Shown: positions 28,716-36,820 of the stretch, in pieces
Layout of the letters: every line of letters begins with the position of its first letter
Position numbering within the stretch: the first letter of the stretch is position 1
From: Rhodococcoides fascians NBRC 12155 = LMG 3623
GTDB lineage: Bacteria > Actinomycetota > Actinomycetes > Mycobacteriales > Mycobacteriaceae
Reading direction: 5' to 3'
Assembly: GCF_001894785.1 (NCBI RefSeq)
Contig: NZ_BCWW01000013.1
Span: 1 to 64,000 of the forward strand
DNA: 64,000 nucleotides
Translations under genes and position numbers: made by a program
The notes under the pieces: generated by a model
The model's database searches: none
What the model saw: the letters and a program-made list of their open reading frames with translations, nothing else
Told to the model about the DNA's origin: nothing

Positions 28716-28985
28716 TCAGATCCTTTCGCGGCCGAGAGCGCGTTGCAGGATGGCCACTTGGTCGCGGAGCTCGCGGACGGCCAGTTCGGTGTCTGCGGGG
28801 AATTGGGTGGTGCGTGCTGCGCCGCGTTCGTTGCGCACCCAGTTACGCAGGGTGGTCACCGGGATCTGCAGTGCGGCAGCGACAGCGACGACGGCCTCTT
28901 CGCGTGAGGACGCGGTTTTCATCTGCTCACTGACCAGCGCGAGGCACTTGTCCCTGAATTCGGTGGTGTAGAACCGTTTGGCCAT
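28716..28985 (-). CDS. IS3 OrfA-like helix-turn-helix protein inside the transfer operon
   Basis: The ATG at 28985 gives 89 residues that follow the pattern of IS3-family OrfA transposase subunits. It has KRFYTTEFRDKCLALV, then EEAVVAVAAALQIPVTTLRNWVR (helix-turn-helix), then a C-terminal leucine-zipper-like helix (LAVRELRDQVAILQRALG). There is no OrfB and no terminal inverted repeat. The gene lies 1 base after virB4 and 4 bases before the wall hydrolase, in frame with the operon layout. It therefore looks domesticated as a small DNA-binding protein rather than part of a live element. Confidence 0.78.
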   Translation of the reverse strand: MAKRFYTTEFRDKCLALVSEQMKTASSREEAVVAVAAALQIPVTTLRNWVRNERGAARTTQFPADTELAVRELRDQVAILQRALGRERI

Positions 28986-28986
28986 C

Positions 28987-30762
28987 TCACGCGACCTCGT
29001 CGTAGTCGTCTTCGAGGTCGTCGCCGACGAAGGTGAATCGGTGGTTGGTGTCGTGGACACCGGATTCGATCTCCGACGGCATGAGCACGGTCCGGAACGG
29101 AATACCCGGTGCGCCTTGCTCACCGAGTTTGACGATGAACTTGCCCTGCCCGGGTGGAGCGCTCAGAGCGCCTGCCTCGCCGGTCAACGCTTTCGGGGAC
29201 GACCAGGAGGTGATGTCGGCGATTTCGGTGTCGGTGAACGGTTTGATGTCGGATAGTCGGGTCATCTCCTTACGTGGCAATGCACCCACCACCAGCACTC
29301 CGGCGCGTTCGACCAGGCCTTTGGCGGTCGCGACGTCTTCGGGGTTGGGGAGGGATTCGAGGTCGCTGATGGTGTGGGTGCACATCAACAGCGCGGTGCC
29401 CCAGGCCCGGTTCAGGCGAGTCAGTTCGTCGACGCGGTCGACCATGCCGACGCCCGCGCGCAGGACCTGCCACATCTCGTCGAGGACGACCAGGAAGTTC
29501 CGGCGCGGCCCGCATCCGGCGTCGGCCAGGTAGTGGGCGGCGTCGGTGGCGGCGAAGCCGTGCTCCCAGCAGGCGAGCAGCACTGCGCCTTTGAGGGTTT
29601 TGTCGGCGGTTCCGATGCCGGAGACGTCGACGCAGACAGCAGCGGCGTTGATGTCGATCGGCACGGTGGTCTGGCCGCAGAACACCTCACCGAACTCACC
29701 GTCGATCAGGGCGTTGAGGGTGCGCCGCAGTGTCTTCGAGTCGGCGCGGTAGTCGGCGTCGGTGTCGGATTTGAATGCCCGCCGTACCGGGTCGGGGCCT
29801 TCCTCGAGGACGTCGGCGAGGTCGGAGAGCAGCGGTTGGACGTCGCCGGTGAAGCGTTCCTCGAGGAGACGGATCGCGGCACCGAGGGCGGAGATCTCGA
29901 AGTCGTCGATCGGGGCGTTGCCGCGGGTGACCTGTAGCAATGTCTTGACCCGGCGCACCCGGTCGCCGGCGATGCGTTTGCGCACCAGGGCCGCGGTTTT
30001 GTCGGCGGCGTCGGTGCCGGCGGCATCGAGGGTCGCCAGGATCTGGGCGAGAGGTCCCATGTCGAGGGGGTTGATCTGCCCGCGGCCCAGGCCGAGGTCG
30101 ATGATCTGGCCTCGATCGCCGAGGGCTTCGACGAGTTTGCGGTAGTCGGGCCGCATGTCGCCCATGATCAGGGTGGACACTCCGGCGTAGATCAGTCCGA
30201 GGATGATCTTGCGGGCCAGCGTCGATTTACCGAAGCCGGGCAGGCCGAGCAGCATCATCGAGGGCTGTTGGAGGAATCGGGCGCGGGTCATCCATGAGAG
30301 CGGGTCGAAGCACACCGGTGCGCCGGTGTAGAGGTGCACACCGAGTGGGACGCCGACGATCGGCGCTCCGGCCCCGACCGGGAACGGCCACATACCGGCT
30401 GCTTGCAGTGTGGTGGCGCGGAATTCGGTCAGGGGTAGGACGGGTCCGGCTTTGCCGCCGCCGCGTCCGGACAGGCCCATGTGGTTGCCGCGCAGGGTCT
30501 CTGCGTCGCGGCTGTGCCCCACGGTCTTGGACCGCGCTGCAGCGTCACGTCCGAGATGCAGGCGTGCGCGCCAGGAGACGGCGATGTTCTTCGATTCGGC
30601 GGCGCGTTCGAGTTCGCGGCGTTCGTTGTCGTCGAGTACGGCCACCGGTGCGGAATCGATGCTCTCGCAGTGTTGTTCGCGCTGACGTTGCGCAGCGGTG
30701 CGGTTGAGGTCGCGGTGGGAGGCGGTACTGGCGGCGCGTCTCCAGGGGCGTTTGATGCTCAT
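28987..30762 (-). CDS. virB4: VirB4-type secretion ATPase
   Basis: This ATPase powers the type IV secretion channel. The 591-residue protein has Walker A GLPGFGKST (Lys about 179), Walker B FLVVLDEMW (Asp-Glu about 428-429), and the downstream arginine and Gln motifs typical of VirB4/TraC. It lacks the N-terminal domain of longer VirB4 proteins; that part seems to be encoded by the gene just upstream (SCO6880-like), a known split in actinobacteria. The start follows the upstream stop after one base (TGA-A-ATG), so translation is probably coupled. Confidence 0.92.
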   Translation of the reverse strand: MSIKRPWRRAASTASHRDLNRTAAQRQREQHCESIDSAPVAVLDDNERRELERAAESKNIAVSWRARLHLGRDAAARSKTVGHSRDAETLRGNHMGLSGRGGGKAGPVLPLTEFRATTLQAAGMWPFPVGAGAPIVGVPLGVHLYTGAPVCFDPLSWMTRARFLQQPSMMLLGLPGFGKSTLARKIILGLIYAGVSTLIMGDMRPDYRKLVEALGDRGQIIDLGLGRGQINPLDMGPLAQILATLDAAGTDAADKTAALVRKRIAGDRVRRVKTLLQVTRGNAPIDDFEISALGAAIRLLEERFTGDVQPLLSDLADVLEEGPDPVRRAFKSDTDADYRADSKTLRRTLNALIDGEFGEVFCGQTTVPIDINAAAVCVDVSGIGTADKTLKGAVLLACWEHGFAATDAAHYLADAGCGPRRNFLVVLDEMWQVLRAGVGMVDRVDELTRLNRAWGTALLMCTHTISDLESLPNPEDVATAKGLVERAGVLVVGALPRKEMTRLSDIKPFTDTEIADITSWSSPKALTGEAGALSAPPGQGKFIVKLGEQGAPGIPFRTVLMPSEIESGVHDTNHRFTFVGDDLEDDYDEVA

Positions 30763-30763
30763 T

Positions 30764-32281
30764 TCATGCTCCCAGCTTCTTTGCGACGTTCTTGGTGTGC
30801 GAGGGCATGAGGACGCCGACGCCGAGGGTCGCGGCGAATCCGGTGTCCTGGGTGAACCACAAGCGCTGCAGGCGAAGTGAGGATCGGGTGCCGAGATCTT
30901 TGGTGACCGAATCGGCCTTGGGTCGGTCTTCGCCTTCGGGTGTCGTCACGGTCACCAACAGTCCGATCATGGTCAGACCGTGTCCGTGGCCCTGTTCTTC
31001 GAGCTGGTCCTCGACACTCTTCAGTCGTTGCTGCGCCTCGAAACTGGGGCCTTTCTTGCCGAGGTTGTTCACACCGCTGTTGGCGTGTTTGAGGTCGCGG
31101 CCGATGATGGTCGCCGCTTCGGCCGGCGAGTGGGGGCGGTAGCAGATGGCCACGCGCTTGCGCAGGACGTCCGGGTTGGGGTCGAGCAGTGGTCGCAGCA
31201 CGGTCTCGACGAAGGCGTTCTTCGGTCGTTCGGCCATTTCCCATGTCGTGGAGTAGCAGCCGTCGTGGAAGAGGTTGGAGATGTTCGCTTTCTGAGCTTG
31301 AGGGCCGGCGTCCTCCCAGCCCAGATCGTGCCCGCCCTTCATTTCCGAGAGTTCGAGATCGTCCAATGCGGCCGGGGTGTAGGCGTGTTTGACGAACGAG
31401 ACGATCTCGTCCGAGGCGAGCAGTCGCGGGTTGAGCTGTGCTTCGTTGAGCACGGTCAGGACACCGCCGATTCGGCGTGCCAGTTCCTTGATCTGCTCGC
31501 CCGGGTCCTTTCGTCGGCTCGCGGTCGCGGCCCGGTAGGTGATGGCCACCCGTGCCCACAGTCGCGGTGTGCCGGTGGCGAGGTATTCCGCGGACTCGAG
31601 CATCATGCGTGCGGGGAGTTCTCCGCCGTAGAAACCGTCTTCGTGGGCCATCGACCGCACTTCGCGGCGGAGCCGGTTGCCGGACTCGGGGCCGTTCTCG
31701 ATCACGACGGTGACACCGTCGACGTCGCCGGTCTGGGAGATGAAGTTGACCGCCGCACCCCAGGAGAACACCGAATTGTCGACTGCGTCCTGGTCGATGG
31801 CTTCGTTGCCCTGGGGCCAGCATTCGATGACGATGGTGAATTGGTGGGTCTTGGGCATCTCGATGACCCCGAACTTCTGCCGGGACTGATGTTGGACCCA
31901 GCCGTCGTGCAGGACGCTGTCGTAGAGCACGCCGGGCAGGCGGTTGGTGCCGCCGGGAACGCGGGAGAAACGTCCGGAGAGGTACAAGTTCTCGCCTTTC
32001 GACAGGTGGATCAGCCACTGCACGGACAGGGCGATCCACTGGTAATAGGTTTTGCGTTGGAACCGCAGAATCAGCGGTAGCGCGGTGATGGCCATGACGC
32101 CGATGAAGGCGAGGGCGTAGAGCTTGTTGTCGGCGATCGAGAGCACGCCGACACCCATCAGGGCGCAGCCGAAGAGGTAGACGCTTGCGGCGATGTTCAG
32201 GCCCAGTAGGAACGATTCCTTCGGGACGGGGCCGATCACGTAGGTCTGGCGGCGACGCATGGGTGCGCTGGTGGTGCTCAC
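30764..32281 (-). CDS. SCO6880-like membrane subunit of the secretion system
   Basis: The 505-residue protein starts with a polar segment and two membrane helices (about 24-46 and 50-72), as in VirB3/PrgI-like proteins. A long cytoplasmic domain resembling the N-terminal part of VirB4 follows. This layout is that of the actinobacterial SCO6880 family, which pairs with a short VirB4 ATPase. The ATG overlaps the virB6 stop (ATGA), and virB4 follows after one base. Together these two genes probably replace VirB3 plus full-length VirB4. Confidence 0.83.
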   Translation of the reverse strand: MSTTSAPMRRRQTYVIGPVPKESFLLGLNIAASVYLFGCALMGVGVLSIADNKLYALAFIGVMAITALPLILRFQRKTYYQWIALSVQWLIHLSKGENLYLSGRFSRVPGGTNRLPGVLYDSVLHDGWVQHQSRQKFGVIEMPKTHQFTIVIECWPQGNEAIDQDAVDNSVFSWGAAVNFISQTGDVDGVTVVIENGPESGNRLRREVRSMAHEDGFYGGELPARMMLESAEYLATGTPRLWARVAITYRAATASRRKDPGEQIKELARRIGGVLTVLNEAQLNPRLLASDEIVSFVKHAYTPAALDDLELSEMKGGHDLGWEDAGPQAQKANISNLFHDGCYSTTWEMAERPKNAFVETVLRPLLDPNPDVLRKRVAICYRPHSPAEAATIIGRDLKHANSGVNNLGKKGPSFEAQQRLKSVEDQLEEQGHGHGLTMIGLLVTVTTPEGEDRPKADSVTKDLGTRSSLRLQRLWFTQDTGFAATLGVGVLMPSHTKNVAKKLGA

Positions 32282-34074
32282 TTCATGACCTCGTTCGTTG
32301 CGAAGGGACGGCCCGGAACATCGCCGGCGATGTCTTGGGCCATGGAGTCGAGGGAGTGACTGCCGCGCGAGATCCCGGCGCGGGCGGACTGGACGCCTCC
32401 CGAGATCGACGGGATCCGCCGCCCGCCGCTGCGGCCTGCGAAGCTGCCCCGCGAGGGGCCGGTGCCAGCGCTCGATGTACGACTGCGAGCCCCACCGCCA
32501 CCGCCACCGCGGCCGCCACCGCCGCCACCGCCGCCGCCACCGCCGCCTCCGGTTCCCGGGGCTTTGCCGCCGTAGCCGCCCTGGCTGCGGGTGACCACGC
32601 CCCCGGCCGATTTGGCTGCGCGGGCCGCGCCCATGACGGCGGCGCTGGTTCCGCCGCTCATGGCGGCCATGCCCAGGGCTGCTCCACCTGCGGCCATGCC
32701 GGCCAATGCCATCGGGCTACCGGAGGAGGCGCTCGAGACGTTCAGCACCCTCAGTAGCGCCGGAAGTGCCACTGCCGCAACGGTGAGCAGAATCAGGCCT
32801 TGAAGCTTGGTGACGTCGGAGCTGGGGTCTGCGGCCCAGAACGCGGTGGCCATGATCGCGGCCGACGCGGGCTTGAAGAGGATGAACGCGATTGCCCAGT
32901 TGCGCATCTTTTCGTAGGACTGCGAACCCATCTCTGTTCCCGATGCTGCCGCGGCGACGGGCAGGACACCGACGATGACCATCAGGAACGCCATGCGGAC
33001 CACCAGCAGCACGACCTGGACCAGTGCGCCGAGCATTCCGAACAGAGCGATCAGCAGAACCCAGCCCGGTCCCCAGGTCGAGGTGTCGTCGATCATCATC
33101 GCTTGGACTTTGGTGCCGAGGTCGTTGCCGCCCGATTCGCTGAGCAACCACAAGCTGATGCCGTCCGAGACCTGGATGGCCAGGCCGATGGCCACACCGA
33201 ACAGCGACATCGAGGTGATAGTCCGGACGAAGGTACGCACGAGATCCATTGCCGCGGCGTTCTCGTTTCCGGACTGTGCCAGGGCGACGCGGATGCAAGC
33301 GACGAAGATCGAAATGACCAGCACCGCACCCTGAATGGGGAGCATGTATGTCTGGAGGACCGTGAGGTAGTTCGCGTCCGACAAGGCCGGTGAGGGTGTG
33401 GTGAACCACCAGTTGATCATCGTGCCCCAGCCATCGGCGACGCCGGCGATGAGAGATTTGACGTTCTTCCCGAACGCCGAGTCCCACATCTTCTGCAGCG
33501 CATCGCCGGGATGAGAGACGACGTTAGCGAGCTTGCAGACCTGTTCCGAAGGGTTGGCGAAGATCTTGCGCAGTGCGCCCGAGACGCTGGCCCACGATCC
33601 CGTGTCCTGCGTCATCGACTCGCACTTTTGGTCGAACCCGAACGTTCCTTCTCCTGGTGCGCCGTTGCCGATTTCGGGCAATGCGGGTGCCTGGGGTGCT
33701 TCGGTGGGTCCGCCTTCGGGGACGGCGTAGGTCACCGTGGGGCACGTCTGCGTCGATTGTCCGCCGCCCAGTGGGACCGTGATGCAGGTCAGCTCTCGTT
33801 GGACCATCGTGTACCCCGCGGGCAACGGCTTGGGTGTCGTACCTCCGAGACCGCCGAGGGTGATCGATCCTGCGGGAAGGTTGTTCGCCTTCAGATCGTC
33901 CGCACCGACGAGCTCGTAGCCCTGCGGTGCGGCCGGAATCGCAGGGCCGGTGGTCTCCTGCGCGGATGCCGGCTGAGCCAACGCGCCTATCAGCGATGCG
34001 GCCGCGATGAGTACGACCAGCGCGGCGAGGACAGCGTGGACGATCCGTCCGGCGCGTAGCCGCATCGTCACCAT
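32278..34074 (-). CDS. VirB6/TrbL-like polytopic channel protein
   Basis: The 598-residue protein begins with a signal-like helix ending near ASAQE and has a periplasmic-side domain of about 190 residues. Six or so membrane helices follow between about 225 and 480, as in VirB6/TrbL channel proteins. The C-terminal tail is unusually glycine-rich (long Gly runs with Arg, about 520-545) and polar. Start codon choice is between ATG 34074, GTG 34071 (GTGA overlap with the upstream stop) and ATG 34065. The stop overlaps the SCO6880-like start. It lies centrally in the transfer operon. Confidence 0.82.
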   Translation of the reverse strand: MVTMRLRAGRIVHAVLAALVVLIAAASLIGALAQPASAQETTGPAIPAAPQGYELVGADDLKANNLPAGSITLGGLGGTTPKPLPAGYTMVQRELTCITVPLGGGQSTQTCPTVTYAVPEGGPTEAPQAPALPEIGNGAPGEGTFGFDQKCESMTQDTGSWASVSGALRKIFANPSEQVCKLANVVSHPGDALQKMWDSAFGKNVKSLIAGVADGWGTMINWWFTTPSPALSDANYLTVLQTYMLPIQGAVLVISIFVACIRVALAQSGNENAAAMDLVRTFVRTITSMSLFGVAIGLAIQVSDGISLWLLSESGGNDLGTKVQAMMIDDTSTWGPGWVLLIALFGMLGALVQVVLLVVRMAFLMVIVGVLPVAAAASGTEMGSQSYEKMRNWAIAFILFKPASAAIMATAFWAADPSSDVTKLQGLILLTVAAVALPALLRVLNVSSASSGSPMALAGMAAGGAALGMAAMSGGTSAAVMGAARAAKSAGGVVTRSQGGYGGKAPGTGGGGGGGGGGGGGRGGGGGGARSRTSSAGTGPSRGSFAGRSGGRRIPSISGGVQSARAGISRGSHSLDSMAQDIAGDVPGRPFATNEVMK

Positions 34075-34949
34075 GGGGTCCACCCGCTCAGAGAGGTCGC
34101 GGTGCCGGAGAGATCGCCGAGCTGCTCGGGGAAAGTCAGCTTCCAGTCGCCGTCGACCCAGGTGGCCGTCAACCTGGTGGTCAACCACTGCGCGGTGCCG
34201 TTGTCCGCTTTCTGTGCGGGACTGGCAGTTTCGATGACGGCGAGATCGGGGGCGTAGTCGAGGATCCGGAACGCGTCGGACTTGGTCTGGTAGCTCAGGG
34301 CAGCGTCGGTGGCACCGCGATGGAACGGGCCTTCGGCGTCGAGCTGCGCGTACAGCTCGCTGCGCTGTGCCGCGGTCATGATGGTCTGGTTGTCGTAGAT
34401 CCCGCGTGCGGTCTCGTTGTTCGCTGACCCCAGGCGCAGCGCGATCTGCACGGCCGCCAGGGCGGCCCCTTGTGGAGTGTGAGCGAATCCGCTGGCGGTC
34501 AGACCTTTTACGGTGGACGGGCCGTCCGAGGTGGAGAACGGGACGATCGCTCCGTCGTTGACCTTCTGCCAGCTCACTCCCGCGGGAGCGGGCACCGGTA
34601 CGGCCGGGTTGTAGGGGCCGTAGTCGACAGGTGACTGCGGCAGTGCCCACCCGCCGGGCCATTTCGGGACGTCGACCCGGCGGCCGAGACGGTCGACGGT
34701 CGGGGTTGCCAGCCCTTGCATCGCGCCGTCGGTGTTCGGGACGGCCGTGGGGCCGGTGGAGGGAGGCGCGGTGACCGTCGGTCGAGGCGTCTGGGCGGTC
34801 GGCGACTCGTCGTCGGAGTCGCCGCTCACTCGAAGGACGACCGCGACGACGGCGCAGATCACGATGATCGCAACGACGAGCATCGCCGCGCCGGTCAATA
34901 TGCGGTGCTCTTTGGCGGGCTTGTCGGCTCCGGGGGTTCCGGTACTCAT
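34068..34949 (-). CDS. Single-pass membrane protein with VirB8/TcpC-like domain (copy 1)
   Basis: The 293-residue protein has a short cytoplasmic part, one membrane helix (about 20-43), a Thr/Pro-rich linker, and an external domain. That domain contains GFAHTPQGAALAAVQIALRL and ends with WVDGDWKLTFP. The neighbouring lipoprotein gene shares the TPQGA and W.DWKL signatures, so the two are paralogues. The fold pattern matches VirB8/TcpC scaffold proteins. It overlaps the upstream gene by 4 bases (ATGA). Confidence 0.72.
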   Translation of the reverse strand: MSTGTPGADKPAKEHRILTGAAMLVVAIIVICAVVAVVLRVSGDSDDESPTAQTPRPTVTAPPSTGPTAVPNTDGAMQGLATPTVDRLGRRVDVPKWPGGWALPQSPVDYGPYNPAVPVPAPAGVSWQKVNDGAIVPFSTSDGPSTVKGLTASGFAHTPQGAALAAVQIALRLGSANNETARGIYDNQTIMTAAQRSELYAQLDAEGPFHRGATDAALSYQTKSDAFRILDYAPDLAVIETASPAQKADNGTAQWLTTRLTATWVDGDWKLTFPEQLGDLSGTATSLSGWTPW

Positions 34950-35578
34950 GATGCCGCCGCGAATTCGGTGAAACCGGCGGTGTCGGTGAGTGTTTCGGGC
35001 TCGGGGATGTCGTCGGGTGCAGGCAGCAGTAGCTTCCAGTCCTCTCCCGACCAGACCAGGGTGTGGGTGGTGGCCATGAGCGCACCGTCGGGGCGCTCGA
35101 CCGCCAGTCGAACTACAGCCCGGGTGTCGGTGAAGTCGGTGACCTCGAAGCCCTGCAGGTGTGCTTCGGTTCCCTCCGGTGCCGGATCGGTGATGGAGAC
35201 CTGTGCGCGGTTGACGGCGTAGGTGTCGCGGCCGACGCCGGGTGCTGCGACCGCATTGACCACTTCGGGCCAGGAGTTGTCCGGTGCCAGACGCAGTCTG
35301 GTGATTCCTTGTGCTGCGGCCAGGACCGCGCCCTGAGGCGTCGGGGTGTAGCCGGTTGCGATGTCGCCGGCCACCTCACGCGGACCGTCCGTGCTCGAGG
35401 TCGGCAGGGAGGCACCCCGCCAGCTCTGCCACTGCACGTCGGCAGGCGCGGCCGAGGTATCGACGGCGGCTGCGCTCGTCGAGGTTGTCGTGGTGTCGGA
35501 TGTGGGTTCGGCGGATCCGCATCCGGACAAGGCCAGGACCGCGGCGACGGTGGCTGCGGCGATGAGGTGGCGTTTCAT
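34946..35578 (-). CDS. Lipoprotein with VirB8/TcpC-like domain (copy 2)
   Basis: The ATG at 35578 gives 210 residues. The N-terminus is a lipoprotein signal (AVLALSGCG, Cys about 20). A Thr/Ser-rich linker leads to a domain with GYTPTPQGAVLAAAQGITRL and a C-terminal GEDWKLLLP. These signatures match the next gene (34068-34949). A membrane-helix protein plus a lipoprotein with the same external domain suggests a heteromeric periplasm-side complex of the channel. Confidence 0.75.
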   Translation of the reverse strand: MKRHLIAAATVAAVLALSGCGSAEPTSDTTTTSTSAAAVDTSAAPADVQWQSWRGASLPTSSTDGPREVAGDIATGYTPTPQGAVLAAAQGITRLRLAPDNSWPEVVNAVAAPGVGRDTYAVNRAQVSITDPAPEGTEAHLQGFEVTDFTDTRAVVRLAVERPDGALMATTHTLVWSGEDWKLLLPAPDDIPEPETLTDTAGFTEFAAAS

Positions 35579-35604
35579 ATGAAGGGTCTCCGATTCGAAT
35601 TGCG

Positions 35605-35874
35605 TTATGAGAGGGCGAAGCCCGCGAGTGCGCCCGCCGAGCTTGCGGCGATCGCGGCGGCACAGATCCACAGGATCTTTCGGACGGTCCGGTTCAAGGG
35701 TGTCGAGGTGGCGAAGTGCCACCACAACATCCCGGCGGCGACGATCAGTGACGTCACCAGTACTGCTCCGACGATCCACATTCCGTAGCCCAGAAGTTGA
35801 TCGAGTGGTCCGGTGACTTCGGGTGGGAGTGGTTGCGACGGTGGTGCCGGTTGGGCGAGCGGTGTCACGCTCAC
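35605..35874 (-). CDS. Small two-helix membrane protein, pilin-like (copy 1)
   Basis: GTG at 35874 overlaps the upstream stop (GTGA) and gives 89 residues; ATG at 35895 would add seven. A Pro-rich N-terminus is followed by two membrane helices (about 25-48 and 65-85) separated by a short basic loop. The size and layout resemble VirB2/TrbC-type pilins. The next gene upstream has the same layout (helix with GG, W, H, basic loop, helix). Confidence 0.62.
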   Translation of the reverse strand: MSVTPLAQPAPPSQPLPPEVTGPLDQLLGYGMWIVGAVLVTSLIVAAGMLWWHFATSTPLNRTVRKILWICAAAIAASSAGALAGFALS

Positions 35875-36164
35875 GTCATCACCCAGGTGATCCATGACGC
35901 TGCGAGCGACATGATCAACGCGCCGATCACAGCGCCGATGACGATCTTGATGCCTTTACCCCTCATCGCTCCGTCGCCGGCGGCATGGTCGAACCACATC
36001 ACCCCGCCGCCGACGATGATTCCCAGGACGGCACCGGCGGTCAGAATCCACAGGGCGACGCCGATCATGCGCCATATCCGGTCGCCTCCGGGCGGGGGTA
36101 CGGGATCGGGCTGCGGGACGGCCAGGATGGTGGTGTGGACTGCGTCGAATGTGTTGATCAGCAT
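35871..36164 (-). CDS. Small two-helix membrane protein, pilin-like (copy 2)
   Basis: The ATG at 36164 gives 97 residues: a Pro-rich N-terminus, a first helix with LGIIVGGGVMWFDHA, a basic loop (RGKGIK) and a second helix. This resembles VirB2/TrbC-like subunits, and it is similar in layout to the downstream gene, so the pair probably arose by duplication. It overlaps its neighbour by 4 bases. Subunit or pilin function is inference. Confidence 0.62.
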   Translation of the reverse strand: MLINTFDAVHTTILAVPQPDPVPPPGGDRIWRMIGVALWILTAGAVLGIIVGGGVMWFDHAAGDGAMRGKGIKIVIGAVIGALIMSLAASWITWVMT

Positions 36165-36178
36165 GGTGTTTCGCTCTC

Positions 36179-36820
36179 TTATGGGTTGGTCTGAAGGATC
36201 GAGATGATGGTGGTGCGGATGGCGTCGGCAACGTCCGCGACCTCGCGCGGTACGGCTCGGTCGGGCGGTTCGCGTTTGCGTCCGGTGGGAATGGGATCTC
36301 CGGGAGTCCAGAACGGGAGCTCGTCGGGTGTCAGTTCGTTCCAGGTGTCGATCCACGGGATTCGCCAGTGATGGTCGTCGACGAGCCCCGCGACCACTTC
36401 GAGGCGTTGGCGCAGCTCGCTTTTGAGTCGGCTCGGTGATGCTGCGACGGTGACGAGCCCGACCAGAGTGGTTGCGCCGCCGTAGCCGGACAGATGCTGC
36501 GTGAGCAGATCGTGAGCTCGGGTGATTCCCCATGCGGATTCACGGGCGACCACCACGACGAAGGGTGATTCCTGCTCGAAGCCGGCCGGGAACGCGCCCA
36601 TCGCATCGCCGGCGATCGACCACGAGGCGGTCAGCATCGACACTCCGGCTCCTCCGTGGCCACCGACGAGCCACCACGAGGGCACAGCCCGGTCGGTGGG
36701 TGCGTAGACCGGCTCGGGCCAGACGTCGATGCACCGCTCTGCAGGCGGCGGGGTGATCAACCCGTGTGAGCGTCCCGGCTCCCGGGAGTCGTCGGCGGCC
36801 GCCCATGCCGTGGCGCTCAC
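36179..36820 (-). CDS. P-loop-like protein paired with the ParA-like ATPase
   Basis: GTG at 36820 overlaps the stop of the ParA-like gene (GTGA) and gives 213 residues; an ATG at 36856 would overlap by 40 bases. The segment WWLVGGHGGAGVSML looks like a degenerate P-loop of the ParA/MinD class without the terminal Lys-Ser/Thr. It is followed by a region resembling the rest of that fold (SPFVVVVARES, TTLVGLVTVAA). It may be a catalytically weak partner of the adjacent ATPase. No known function. Confidence 0.6.
   Translation of the reverse strand: MSATAWAAADDSREPGRSHGLITPPPAERCIDVWPEPVYAPTDRAVPSWWLVGGHGGAGVSMLTASWSIAGDAMGAFPAGFEQESPFVVVVARESAWGITRAHDLLTQHLSGYGGATTLVGLVTVAASPSRLKSELRQRLEVVAGLVDDHHWRIPWIDTWNELTPDELPFWTPGDPIPTGRKREPPDRAVPREVADVADAIRTTIISILQTNP

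Noticed and set aside
28716..28985. Live IS3 element
   Set aside because: No OrfB, no inverted ends, and the gene is embedded with 1- and 4-base junctions in the operon.
30759..32039. 426-codon Arg-rich minus-strand frame
   Set aside because: It is a shadow of the SCO6880-like gene in another frame with Arg/Pro-rich nonsense composition.
34075..35085. N-terminal extension of the virB6 frame to 35085
   Set aside because: It overlaps the two VirB8-like genes in another frame and has shadow composition.
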